From JAVBKU01 sp031553875 (GTDB lineage: Bacteria; Bacteroidota; Bacteroidia; Bacteroidales; Rikenellaceae): a stretch of DNA of 64,000 bases. Location of the stretch: NCBI GenBank assembly GCA_031553875.1, contig JAVBKU010000011.1, forward strand, positions 1 through 64,000, in the 5' to 3' direction. Within the stretch, counting starts at the first letter, position 1. Each line of letters starts with the position of its first letter. This document shows positions 26,992-34,798 of the stretch, piece after piece. The position numbers and the translations under genes were made by a program. The notes under the pieces are model-generated. The model saw only the letters and a program-made list of their open reading frames with translations. It did no database searches and was not told where the DNA came from.

Positions 26992-29190
26992 ATGGAACTT
27001 CAAATTTTCTGGCTCATCCCCTCGGCGTCGATAGTGGCGCTGTTGTTCGCCTGGTATTTCTTCAGGGCGATGAAGAAAGAGAGCGAGGGCACCGACCGCA
27101 TGGCCGAGATAGCCCTCTATGTGCGTAACGGGGCTATGGCCTATTTGAAACAGCAGTACAAGGTGGTGGGAGTGGTCTTCCTGGTCCTGGCGCTGTTCTT
27201 CGCTTTCCTGGCCTACGGGCTCGAGGTGCAGAACGGCTGGGTGCCCTTCGCCTTCCTCACCGGCGGGCTTTTCTCGGGCCTCGCGGGCTTTATAGGTATG
27301 AAGACGGCCACCTACGCCTCGGCGCGTACGGCGCATGCCGCCAGCAAGTCGCTCAACCACGGTCTGAGGGTCGCTTTCCGTAGCGGCGCGGTGATGGGCC
27401 TGGTGGTCGTGGGCCTCGGGCTGCTGGATATTTCCATATGGTACATAATCCTCGATCATTTCGTGGTAGACAGCGGGTCTAAGCTCGTAATTATCACCAC
27501 AACGATGCTTACCTTCGGTATGGGCGCCTCGACGCAGGCCCTGTTCGCCCGTGTGGGCGGTGGTATCTACACCAAGGCCGCCGACGTGGGTGCCGACCTC
27601 GTGGGTAAGGTCGAGGCCGGTATTCCCGAGGACGACCCCCGCAACCCCGCGACCATCGCCGACAACGTGGGCGACAACGTGGGCGACGTGGCCGGTATGG
27701 GCGCCGACCTTTATGAGAGTTATTGCGGCTCTATATTGGCTACCGCAGCCCTCGGCGCGGCCGCCTTTGCCGACGACGTGCAGCTCAAGGCTGTGTTCGC
27801 CCCGATGCTTATAGCGGCTATCGGTATCCTGCTTTCCATCCTCGGCATATTCCTCGTGAAGACGCGCGACGGCGCCAACATGAAGCAACTGCTCTCGGCT
27901 CTGGGCATGGGCGTGAACACAAGCTCCGTGCTTATAGCCATAGCCACCTTCGGCATACTCTACCTGCTGGGCATTCCCAACTGGGGAGGTATTTCATGCT
28001 CGGTGATCGTGGGCCTTCTGGCCGGTATCATCATCGGACAGTCGACAGAATACTATACCTCGCACTCTTATAAGCCCACCCGCAGGATCTCCGAGTGCGC
28101 CGAAACGGGCCCCGCTACGGTGATAATCTCCGGTATCGGGCTGGGCATGCTCTCTACGGCCATCCCCGTATTGACCATAGGCGTGGCTATTATCCTCGCC
28201 TATCTCTGCGCCATAGGCTTTGACATACAGAATATGGTGAGCGCCGGTAACCTCTCCATGGGTCTCTACGGTATCGGTATCGCCGCCGTGGGTATGCTCT
28301 CTACGCTCGGCATAACTCTTGCCACCGACGCCTACGGCCCCATAGCCGACAACGCCGGCGGTAACGCCGAGATGAGCGGCCTCGACCCCGAGGTACGCCG
28401 CCGCACCGACGCCCTCGACGCGCTTGGTAACACCACCGCCGCCACAGGTAAGGGCTTCGCCATAGGCTCGGCCGCCCTCACGGCGCTGGCCCTGCTGGCA
28501 TCCTACTTAGAGGAGGTGAAGATCGGTCTCGCCCATATAGGCAAGGAAGCCCTGGCGCTCACCGACGGTACGATGAAGGCCGTGCAGGACCTCAATATCG
28601 TCGACCTGATGGGTTACTACCAGGTCAACCTGATGAATCCCAAGGTGCTTGTCGGAGCTTTCATCGGCTCGATGATGGCATTCCTCTTCTGCGGCCTCAC
28701 TATGAACGCCGTGGGACGCGCTGCGCAGAATATGGTCAATGAGGTGCGCCGCCAGTTCCGCGAGATAGCGGGCATCCTCGAAGGCAAGGCTACGCCCGAC
28801 TACGCCCGCTGCGTGGAGATATCCACCCGCGGCGCACAGAAGGAGATGCTTCTGCCGTCCCTGCTGGCTATAATAGCCCCCGTGTTGACCGGATTTATCT
28901 TCGGCGTGGCGGGTGTCATGGGTCTTTTGATAGGAGCCCTGAGTTCTGGTTTTGTGTTGGCTATCTTCATGGCCAACGCTGGCGGCGCTTGGGATAACGC
29001 CAAGAAATATGTAGAGGAAGGCAACTGCGGCGGCAAGGGTTCGAGTAACCACAAAGCCACCGTGGTGGGCGACACCGTGGGCGACCCCTTCAAGGACACC
29101 GCAGGTCCCTCGCTCAACATCCTCATCAAGCTTATGAGCATGGTGGCGATAGTGGTGGCGGGGCTTACCGTGGCGTATAGCCTGATATAG
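26992..29190 (+). CDS. hppA: Membrane-bound cation-pumping pyrophosphatase
   Basis: The 732-residue integral membrane enzyme hydrolyses pyrophosphate and pumps H+ and/or Na+ outward. About 16 membrane helices are evident. The substrate site is the acidic DVGADLVGKVEAGIPEDDPR region with DNVGDNVGDVAGMGADL. The second conserved acidic site is IADNAGGNAEMSG and the C-terminal one is VVGDTVGDPFKDT. The segment LGNTTAATGKG has the Ala and Thr associated with K+-dependent pyrophosphatases, a class that includes Na+-transporting members. Promoter and terminator flank it, so it is monocistronic. Confidence 0.94.
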   Translation: MELQIFWLIPSASIVALLFAWYFFRAMKKESEGTDRMAEIALYVRNGAMAYLKQQYKVVGVVFLVLALFFAFLAYGLEVQNGWVPFAFLTGGLFSGLAGFIGMKTATYASARTAHAASKSLNHGLRVAFRSGAVMGLVVVGLGLLDISIWYIILDHFVVDSGSKLVIITTTMLTFGMGASTQALFARVGGGIYTKAADVGADLVGKVEAGIPEDDPRNPATIADNVGDNVGDVAGMGADLYESYCGSILATAALGAAAFADDVQLKAVFAPMLIAAIGILLSILGIFLVKTRDGANMKQLLSALGMGVNTSSVLIAIATFGILYLLGIPNWGGISCSVIVGLLAGIIIGQSTEYYTSHSYKPTRRISECAETGPATVIISGIGLGMLSTAIPVLTIGVAIILAYLCAIGFDIQNMVSAGNLSMGLYGIGIAAVGMLSTLGITLATDAYGPIADNAGGNAEMSGLDPEVRRRTDALDALGNTTAATGKGFAIGSAALTALALLASYLEEVKIGLAHIGKEALALTDGTMKAVQDLNIVDLMGYYQVNLMNPKVLVGAFIGSMMAFLFCGLTMNAVGRAAQNMVNEVRRQFREIAGILEGKATPDYARCVEISTRGAQKEMLLPSLLAIIAPVLTGFIFGVAGVMGLLIGALSSGFVLAIFMANAGGAWDNAKKYVEEGNCGGKGSSNHKATVVGDTVGDPFKDTAGPSLNILIKLMSMVAIVVAGLTVAYSLI

Positions 29191-29214
29191 CGTAAGGATC
29201 ATCTTAAATTATTT

Positions 29215-29253
29215 ATGGGGAAGGCCGGAAATTCGAGGTCTTCCCCATTTTTT
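29215..29253 (+). terminator. Terminator of hppA
   Basis: ATGGGGAAG (29215-29223) pairs with CTTCCCCAT (29240-29248), followed by TTTTTTG, 25 bases after the hppA stop. Confidence 0.8.
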
Positions 29254-29317
29254 GAAGGGAATAACACATAAAATTACAGCGGAGCGAAAATAAATCTGTG
29301 TCAGCACGTGACATTCA

Positions 29318-29457
29318 GGACAGCAAAATAATCGCCGCTTCGGGCTTCTGCCGGAAATAGGTCTCGTGAGGGAGATCACCCTCAGTTATCGTGTAACGAG
29401 GGAAGCTCCCGGAAGAGACCCCGGCAGAAGACGCGGCTAGACTTTTTGCCTACTTTT
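29318..29457 (-). repeat. Long-hairpin intergenic repeat, copy B (inverted)
   Basis: The reverse complement of this 140-base stretch matches positions 1-141 with only about three differences (one is a single-base deletion). The same nested stems are preserved. It lies between hppA and the outer-membrane barrel gene. A further inverted AAAAGTAGG motif (29471-29479) follows directly. Confidence 0.8.
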
Positions 29458-29580
29458 ATGGCAATGATAAAAGTAGGTCGCCGAAGGCGAATAAATTACT
29501 GTAAAGTCGTAGGAAAGTGACCTAAAGAGCCTTAAGGGCAATGGTGAATAAATTATAAACAATTTCTGAAATTTATTACA

Positions 29581-29588
29581 TAACTTTG
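29581..29588 (+). promoter_or_regulatory. Promoter -7 box of the outer-membrane barrel gene
   Basis: TAACTTTG matches TAnnTTTG, 53 bases before the ATG at 29641. Upstream sequence is T-rich (TTTCTGAAATTTATTACA) without a clear -33 element. Confidence 0.6.
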
Positions 29589-29640
29589 ACACGGCGGGGC
29601 GAGGCTGTGCCCACGAATCCCGCTTCATAACCCCGGATAA

Positions 29641-30732
29641 ATGAGAAAATTATACTCCATACTGCTCCTCCTCTGTGCCGTGGCGGCCGTAAGCCCCGCA
29701 AGCGCACAGAAATTCAAGTGGGAGGCCGACTTCGACTTCTTCTTCGACAACAGGGAGTATAAGAGCACCCTCCAGCGCCCCTCGACCGAATTCGGGGCCA
29801 GCATATCTCCCGAGGTGGGGATAGGGTGGGGCAATAACTCGCTGATGGCGGGGTTCAGTTTCCTGCAGGATTTCGGCTCCGATCCCTTCAGCCGTACGCC
29901 CGACCTCATACTTTACTACGGTTACCAGTCGAAGAAATTCGGTGGATTCGCCGGAGCCATTCCCCGCCACAAGATGATAGGGGAGTATTCCAGGGCCTTC
30001 TTCAGCGACTCCGTCGACCATTACCATAAGACCATACAGGGCCTCCTGCTCCAACTCTCGGGCCGCAAGGGCTACTTCGAGCTGGGGTTTGACTGGGACA
30101 GTAAAATGAGCGAGACCACGCGCGAGAAATTCATGATCTTCTCCTCGGGCCAGTTGCGCTTCGGGGTGTTCAATATGGGCTACCAGTTCGACATGTATCA
30201 CCATGCCATGTACAGCGACCGCGGGGGTGTGGTCGACAACGTGCTGGTGTACCCGTACGTGGGCCTCGACCTGTCGAGGAAGATCAAATTCCTCGACTCG
30301 CTGACCCTGCGCACGGGGTGGATCAACGCCTTCCAGAACGACCGCACCTATGTGGGCGAATACGTGACCCCTGGCGGCGCCCAGATCGAGCTGCGTATCG
30401 AGAAATACCACATCGGTATATATAATACGCTCTATATCGGCCAGAACCTTATGCCATACTACCAGGGCTGCGTGGGCTACGAGAATATGACCCCCGAGGA
30501 GGTGGCCGACCTCGACTACGGCCCGGGCCTCTACTGGGGCGACCCGTTCTACCGCACTAACAGCATCTACAACCGCTTGGAGCTGTATTGGCAGCCCATA
30601 CACAACGATAAGATCAACGTGAAGATATCCTCGGTACACCACTACGACGGCTCTCGTTGGAACTGGCAGCAGATGCTGAGTGTGGGAGTGCTCATCAATC
30701 AGAATCTGTTCAAGAAAAAACCTAAGGATTAG
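29641..30732 (+). CDS. Outer-membrane beta-barrel protein
   Basis: A 363-residue exported protein: signal peptide of about 22 residues (ending SPASA), then alternating hydrophobic/polar strands rich in aromatic residues (for example LILYYGYQSKKFGGFAGAI, LRFGVFNMGYQFDMYH, IELRIEKYHIGIYNTLYIG), and a final strand MLSVGVLINQNLF. This pattern indicates a porin-like barrel of about 14-16 strands. The substrate is unknown and no plug or TonB box is present. It has its own promoter and terminator. Confidence 0.7.
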   Translation: MRKLYSILLLLCAVAAVSPASAQKFKWEADFDFFFDNREYKSTLQRPSTEFGASISPEVGIGWGNNSLMAGFSFLQDFGSDPFSRTPDLILYYGYQSKKFGGFAGAIPRHKMIGEYSRAFFSDSVDHYHKTIQGLLLQLSGRKGYFELGFDWDSKMSETTREKFMIFSSGQLRFGVFNMGYQFDMYHHAMYSDRGGVVDNVLVYPYVGLDLSRKIKFLDSLTLRTGWINAFQNDRTYVGEYVTPGGAQIELRIEKYHIGIYNTLYIGQNLMPYYQGCVGYENMTPEEVADLDYGPGLYWGDPFYRTNSIYNRLELYWQPIHNDKINVKISSVHHYDGSRWNWQQMLSVGVLINQNLFKKKPKD

Positions 30733-30750
30733 TTTAGATAAAGTATAAGA

Positions 30751-30791
30751 GGCCGCCCGCGGGGATAACGAACCCCTGCGGGCGGCTTTTT
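30751..30791 (+). terminator. Terminator after the barrel gene
   Basis: A GC-rich hairpin (GCCGCCCGC-rich left arm at 30752-30764, matching right arm at 30773-30786) is followed by TTTTTCTT. Confidence 0.8.
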
Positions 30792-30819
30792 CTTGCAAGG
30801 GCGGTCCTTTTTGAAATAA

Positions 30820-30854
30820 TTTGTTGCAGAATTAGAAAATGATACATACTTTTG
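30820..30854 (+). promoter_or_regulatory. Promoter of the tRNA cluster
   Basis: TTTGTTG (30820-30826) and TACTTTTG (30847-30854) match the Bacteroidota -33/-7 pattern with about 20 bases between, 50 bases before the first tRNA. Confidence 0.7.
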
Positions 30855-30903
30855 TAACCGCTCAAGCGAGCGTTATGTAGTTCTTTGCAGATTTTCACCA
30901 CAT

Positions 30904-30977
30904 GCCGATGTAGCTCAGTTGGCCAGAGCAGCTGATTTGTAATCAGCTGGTCGGGGGTTCGAATCCCTCCATCGGCT
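30904..30977 (+). tRNA. tRNA-Thr (anticodon TGT)
   Basis: The cloverleaf is complete: acceptor GCCGATG paired with CATCGGC, D arm, anticodon stem GCTGA/TCAGC with loop TTTGTAA (anticodon TGT), variable region and TTCGAAT T loop. First gene of the Thr-Tyr-Thr cluster. Confidence 0.95.
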
Positions 30978-31056
30978 CTTGGAGCGGGGTGTACGCCTCG
31001 CTCATAGCCACCCGGACAGATAGACGCAGGGGAGGTGAGGTTTTTAAGTGTGTTCA

Positions 31057-31142
31057 GGGCGAATACCAGAGTGGCCAAATGGGGCAGACTGTAAATCTGC
31101 TGTCTTTCGACTTCGGTGGTTCGAATCCATCTTCGCCCACCA
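31057..31142 (+). tRNA. tRNA-Tyr (anticodon GTA)
   Basis: Acceptor GGGCGAA pairs with TTCGCCC, the anticodon loop contains GTA, and a long variable arm (CTGTCTTTCGACTTCGG region) identifies a class II tRNA-Tyr. The 3' CCA appears to be encoded (31140-31142). Confidence 0.95.
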
Positions 31143-31258
31143 AAGTCCGCAGAGAGCGATCGCGGCGTCTCCAAGTGCGGGGTTACCACCCTCGCGCTGC
31201 AAGGGAAAGAAATAAGGGCGTGCCGGCCCTGCGGAGATTTCGCTAATGGCACTGATTT

Positions 31259-31330
<72 letters not shown>

Positions 31331-31461
31331 CACGGCGAAAATCGCCAAAATAAGCCCCTTTGACGTGTGTAAGGGCAATATTTCAAAGGACAACCGATTT
31401 GGTTGTCCTTTTTTATTTTCAAGAAATGCACCTGGATAATGTTGTTTTTTGTATATTGGCA

Positions 31462-31479
31462 TCACGTATGCGTCACGTA
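31462..31479 (+). promoter_or_regulatory. Left integrase arm-type site
   Basis: TCACGTATGCGTCACGTA consists of two TCACGTA units spaced 11 bases apart, about one helical turn. A copy with a single change (G to A) lies at 56509-56526 in the same orientation. One site inside each end is what is expected of arm-type sites bound by the N-terminal domain of the integrase. It also lies 13 bases before the integrase ATG and could autoregulate that gene. Confidence 0.7.
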
Positions 31480-31492
31480 AAATTGCAAAAAT

Positions 31493-32815
31493 ATGCCAAC
31501 ATTTAAGATTTGCGTGTTCAAACACCACGAGCGCAAAGACGGTAAATTCCGCGTATCGGTCCGCCTGAGGCACAACAACCAGGTTGCGTACATAAAAACG
31601 GATACCTACGTCGTGCGCAAGCAGATCGCCACCGACTTCATTGGTCTTAGGGACGCTGAAACCACCCGAGCCATCGACCGCGATATTATCGAGTACGAAA
31701 AATTATTGTTGAAGGGTCTTGGGTCCAATCTATCCAGGTATACGGCAAAAGAGCTCGTAGCATATATAGAGCAACACACCGCGACGGACGGCGGGGCCGG
31801 GATCGACTTTATTGCCTTTGGGCGTGAATATACGTCCAAATTAAAGGCCGAAGGCCGCCTCGGATACGCCGAACGTTTTGATTGGGTCGTACGCTCACTG
31901 ATGGACTATTTCGGGCGTGAAAAAGTATATATTAACGAGATCAACAGTGCGGCCCTCCGAAAGATCGGAGATTTCTTATCGACCGAACGTACAATGACCC
32001 GTGTGAACCAACACGGTAAAGAATATACCATCACCCGGGCTCCCCTCAAGCCGGCTTCCGTCGCCGACTTCATGCGCCTGGTCCATACCCTTTTCAATGC
32101 CGCCCGCGACAAATATAACGATGCCGATGATGAAGAACTGGACATCATCACGCACAACCCGTTCCGCAAGTATAGCGTTAAGGTGACAGAGGAGCCTGAG
32201 AAGCGAAGTCTGCCGGTCGAGGCGTTGATAAAGATCATCAACTACACCGATGGTACCGGCCGCGAGGGCCTGGCCCGTGACGTATTCCTGTTGTCCTTCT
32301 ACCTTATCGGCATGAATACCGTGGATCTATACAATATTGAATCTAACACCGTCGCCGATGGCCGCATAACATATAAGCGCTCAAAGACTAAGACGCGCCG
32401 CAAGGATGAGGCTGTAATTTCGGTCAAGATAGAGCCGGAAATAGAGGAGTTGGTAAAGAAATACCGTGACCCGGTAAAGAAAAGAGCGTTCAGATTCTAC
32501 CGTAATTACGCGACGGCCCGGGGATTCAACTGGAATTTGAACAAAGGGCTGAAACAGTTGGCCGCAACTCTTGGCATCGAGGCCGCACTATCCACATATT
32601 ATGCCCGCCATACGTGGGCCACCATCGCCGCGAATAACTGTGGGATCAGTGACAGCGACGTCGGTCTGGCCCTAAACCATGTGGGTATGGACGACGAAGG
32701 TAAAGCCAAAAGCCTCAAAGTGACGCGCGGTTATATTACCCGCGATTGGAGCAAGATCGACGATTTTAACCGGCGGGTGTTGGATTACGTTGAAAGTAAA
32801 AACGAGGGCGCATAG
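31493..32815 (+). CDS. Tyrosine recombinase (integrase)
   Basis: The 440-residue integrase has an N-terminal arm-binding domain (about 1-95), a core-binding SAM-like domain (about 105-215) and a catalytic domain. Visible active-site residues are the box II Arg372 in YYARHTWAT, His396 in LALNHVG and the nucleophile Tyr414 in RGYITRDW. The usual first Arg is replaced by Asn in IGMNTVDL, and the box II His position holds Tyr, a pattern I associate with a Bacteroidota subgroup. It lies beside its tRNA-Thr target and the arm-type site. A perfect 16-bp terminator overlaps its stop codon. Confidence 0.9.
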   Translation: MPTFKICVFKHHERKDGKFRVSVRLRHNNQVAYIKTDTYVVRKQIATDFIGLRDAETTRAIDRDIIEYEKLLLKGLGSNLSRYTAKELVAYIEQHTATDGGAGIDFIAFGREYTSKLKAEGRLGYAERFDWVVRSLMDYFGREKVYINEINSAALRKIGDFLSTERTMTRVNQHGKEYTITRAPLKPASVADFMRLVHTLFNAARDKYNDADDEELDIITHNPFRKYSVKVTEEPEKRSLPVEALIKIINYTDGTGREGLARDVFLLSFYLIGMNTVDLYNIESNTVADGRITYKRSKTKTRRKDEAVISVKIEPEIEELVKKYRDPVKKRAFRFYRNYATARGFNWNLNKGLKQLAATLGIEAALSTYYARHTWATIAANNCGISDSDVGLALNHVGMDDEGKAKSLKVTRGYITRDWSKIDDFNRRVLDYVESKNEGA

Positions 32816-32830
32816 CCCTCGTTTTTACTT
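32794..32830 (+). terminator. Integrase terminator overlapping the stop codon
   Basis: Perfect 16-base arms (32794-32809 and 32815-32830) with a 5-base loop and A/T ends form a symmetrical, bidirectional terminator. The integrase stop codon lies in the loop and start of the right arm. It separates the integrase from the convergent S24 gene. Confidence 0.85.
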
Positions 32831-32868
32831 TGTAGTTTACTTAAGTCTGCCTCTATCGAGCATTTAAG

Positions 32869-33261
32869 CTACATATAATGCCTGAAACTCGCCTTAACCA
32901 AGGCCAACGCCAGGACATTGTCACAAGGTATATCCCTGGGTGCGTATTCGGGATTATGGCTTCTCAGTGTATAATATCCCGGGAATTCCGACTCGTCAAC
33001 ATACTTCACGACAATACACTGCTCGCCGTCTTCTTCATACGCGACCACATAAAGGCTACCAAAGAACAATCCACTCCGCTTACTGGTTGTTGCTTTGTAT
33101 AACACCATATCTCCGTTCCACAGCAAGGGGTACATCGAATCGCCCTTAACGTGTATTGTCCCGTCGTATGGGGGGGTGTCTTTAGCCAAAGTATAATCGT
33201 CTTCGGGCTCCCTCTCCACAACTTCGGCGACAATGCTTGCTAAAGCATCCAAATTGTGCAA
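32869..33261 (-). CDS. S24/LexA-like protein without a DNA-binding domain
   Basis: The 130-residue product consists almost only of an S24 peptidase-like domain. The nucleophile Ser42 lies in VKGDSMYPLLWNGD and the general-base Lys is probably K86 in CIVVKYVD. It lacks an N-terminal helix-turn-helix. Its C-terminal strand, EYAPRDIPCDNVLALALVKA, matches the neighbouring full-length repressor's EYKPQDIPLEAIRSLALVKA. The only available start is TTG at 33261, and an in-frame stop lies three codons upstream. It could heterodimerise with the repressor, or be a truncated paralogue. The 219-base gap to 33481 holds TTTGATC (33287-33293) and GATCAAA (33311-33317) as a possible operator. Confidence 0.7.
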   Translation of the reverse strand: MHNLDALASIVAEVVEREPEDDYTLAKDTPPYDGTIHVKGDSMYPLLWNGDMVLYKATTSKRSGLFFGSLYVVAYEEDGEQCIVVKYVDESEFPGYYTLRSHNPEYAPRDIPCDNVLALALVKASFRHYM

Positions 33262-33480
33262 TGGTACTTATTCAATAATCACGGCGTTTGATCTCAGAGT
33301 TTAACTAATTGATCAAAAACCGTTTACTGTCACAAGTACCAATTACATCTTCCTTGCCATTTTCTATATTTTTCGAGGTATCTTTCGTCGTAATACTGTT
33401 CTGTTTAAGTAGTTACGATGACAGTTACTTGGCAAAAGATGTTGTTGCCACAATATTTTTTAGAACTGACGGCGCAAAAA

Positions 33481-34158
33481 TTACGCCATAGACGTATATT
33501 TTACTCCAGCCTTTACCAATGCCAAGGAGCGGATGGCCTCCAGGGGTATGTCCTGGGGTTTATATTCATGATTATAATTAGATAGGGTCACCCACCCCTT
33601 GTTGTCCGATTTTTTGAGCTGTCGTACTCCGACGTAATTATTGCCGTCTATTGAGAATGCCAGCAGATATATTTCACCCCATACGATCCCCTCGGTCTTC
33701 ACGTGTTTGAATAATATTATATCTCCGGCCGACAGGTACGGAGCCATTGAATTGCCGCGAACGAGCACAGCCCCGTCACACTTGGACAGGTTGGGTATAT
33801 ATATATGTTCGATGGGGCGCTGGCCGTCACCTATAAACCTACCCTTGATTTCGGTGGTCATTCCCAGATCGTAAAGCGGAACTAATTGCGTGCTGTCGAT
33901 GGTCCCGGCCGGAACTATCGACGTCGAACACTCCTGCTTTAGCATCTCTCCCTTGCCGGTTAGAAGCCATTCGCAATTTATTGCGGCCGAGGTCGCGATT
34001 TTCTCCAAAACATCGGCTTTGGGGATACTTCCTCGCAAATAACTACGTACGTTTGACTCCCCTATTCCTATAACTCGCGCAAATTCAGACTTATTCTGCC
34101 CAAATAATTCATTGATTATTCGGCTTATTCTCAGTGAGATAGCATTTAGTTCATTCAT
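33481..34158 (-). CDS. CI-like repressor (HTH-XRE plus S24 domain)
   Basis: The 225-residue protein has an N-terminal helix-turn-helix (residues about 8-66, with KSEFARVIGIGESNVRSYLRG and the following CEWLLTGKG typical of phage CI/Bacteroidota repressors). A linker follows, then an S24 domain with Ser137 in VRGNSMAPYLSAGD and Lys182/183. S24 repressors are inactivated by RecA-stimulated self-cleavage or by antirepressors. An obvious Ala-Gly cleavage pair is not visible, apart from PAGT at residues 83-86. It is divergent from the early genes, with two palindromic operators between. Confidence 0.88.
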   Translation of the reverse strand: MNELNAISLRISRIINELFGQNKSEFARVIGIGESNVRSYLRGSIPKADVLEKIATSAAINCEWLLTGKGEMLKQECSTSIVPAGTIDSTQLVPLYDLGMTTEIKGRFIGDGQRPIEHIYIPNLSKCDGAVLVRGNSMAPYLSAGDIILFKHVKTEGIVWGEIYLLAFSIDGNNYVGVRQLKKSDNKGWVTLSNYNHEYKPQDIPLEAIRSLALVKAGVKYTSMA

Positions 34159-34172
34159 AGTCGCAGTTATTT

Positions 34173-34190
34173 ATCGCAAAATATTGCGAT
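34173..34190. promoter_or_regulatory. Operator O1
   Basis: ATCGCAAAATATTGCGAT is a perfect 18-bp palindrome (7-base arms, 4-base centre), 15 bases upstream of the repressor start. It overlaps a TATTTTG sequence on the minus strand that could be the repressor's -7 box, so the repressor probably regulates itself. Confidence 0.75.
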
Positions 34191-34203
34191 TTTATTTGTA
34201 ATA

Positions 34204-34221
34204 TTCGTAATCTTTTGCGAA
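34204..34221. promoter_or_regulatory. Operator O2
   Basis: TTCGTAATCTTTTGCGAA is the same 18-bp design as O1, with one mismatch between its arms. It lies exactly 31 bases (about three helical turns) from O1. It overlaps a candidate early promoter (ATCTTTTG) facing the + strand early genes. Confidence 0.7.
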
Positions 34222-34254
34222 TATTGCATTGTAAACATACATATATACAAATAT

Positions 34255-34461
34255 ATGGATAAAATGGAAACTATCGAAAAAATCAACCTTCGCGGTGCGA
34301 TTAAATCACTTGAAATAGGAGGGGAGCCACTGAAACTGCCCCGCCCGGATTATGTGCCGAGTGTCGTTCGAAATACGGCCAGCTCCATAAAGGCAGATAC
34401 AGGTGCAAACCTCACTGTAACTGTATCCGACCACACTATTACCGTGACTCGCATTTATTAA
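34255..34461 (+). CDS. Small early protein, function unknown
   Basis: A 68-residue product, the first gene on the early side of the repressor operators and thus in the position of a cro-like gene. It has no helix-turn-helix that I can recognise. The C-terminal half (NLTVTVSDHTITVTRIY) alternates as beta-strands. An internal ATG at 34264 is an alternative start. It is followed 12 bases later by a second small gene. Function is unassigned. Confidence 0.55.
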   Translation: MDKMETIEKINLRGAIKSLEIGGEPLKLPRPDYVPSVVRNTASSIKADTGANLTVTVSDHTITVTRIY

Positions 34462-34473
34462 ACTCCCAACGCT

Positions 34474-34758
34474 ATGGCAAATACGATTGACCGCGGGCAG
34501 TTATTGCAGATACAGGCTGCCGTAGAAATGGGGTTCCGTCGCGGTATGGAGTCGGCCGGACGATTGAAGCCATTCATGTCGCAGAAGGAAGCCCACGACA
34601 AATATGGCCGCGCCACGGTCGAACGCTGGGCATCCGAAGGCCTCATCGATATAATCAAGGACGGCACCGGCCGCAGTAAGTGTCGCATAAGCCGTCAACA
34701 AATAGAAACGGTAGCCTTCACAGCCAACCGCTCCAGTTGGTTCGAGCATCACGAATAA
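34474..34758 (+). CDS. Small HTH-like early protein, possible excisionase or regulator
   Basis: The 94-residue basic protein contains MSQKEAHDKYGRATVERWASEGLID followed by SKCRISRQQIETVAF (residues about 37-79). This fits a winged-helix/MerR-like DNA-binding fold with a typical ending wing, as found in excisionases and phage regulators. Directional recombination needs an excisionase, and this is the best candidate in the element. Proof is lacking. Confidence 0.55.
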   Translation: MANTIDRGQLLQIQAAVEMGFRRGMESAGRLKPFMSQKEAHDKYGRATVERWASEGLIDIIKDGTGRSKCRISRQQIETVAFTANRSSWFEHHE

Positions 34759-34798
34759 AATCATTAACGCCACGCGCCGGGTCATAGGCGTATAACGC

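Noticed and set aside
29650..30798. Long minus-strand open frame over the outer-membrane barrel gene.
   Set aside because: The + strand frame has a signal peptide, promoter and terminator; the minus frame lacks them.
33309..33491. Short + strand frame between the two S24 genes.
   Set aside because: A/T-rich with no domain, overlapping the end of the repressor gene on the other strand; more likely control DNA.
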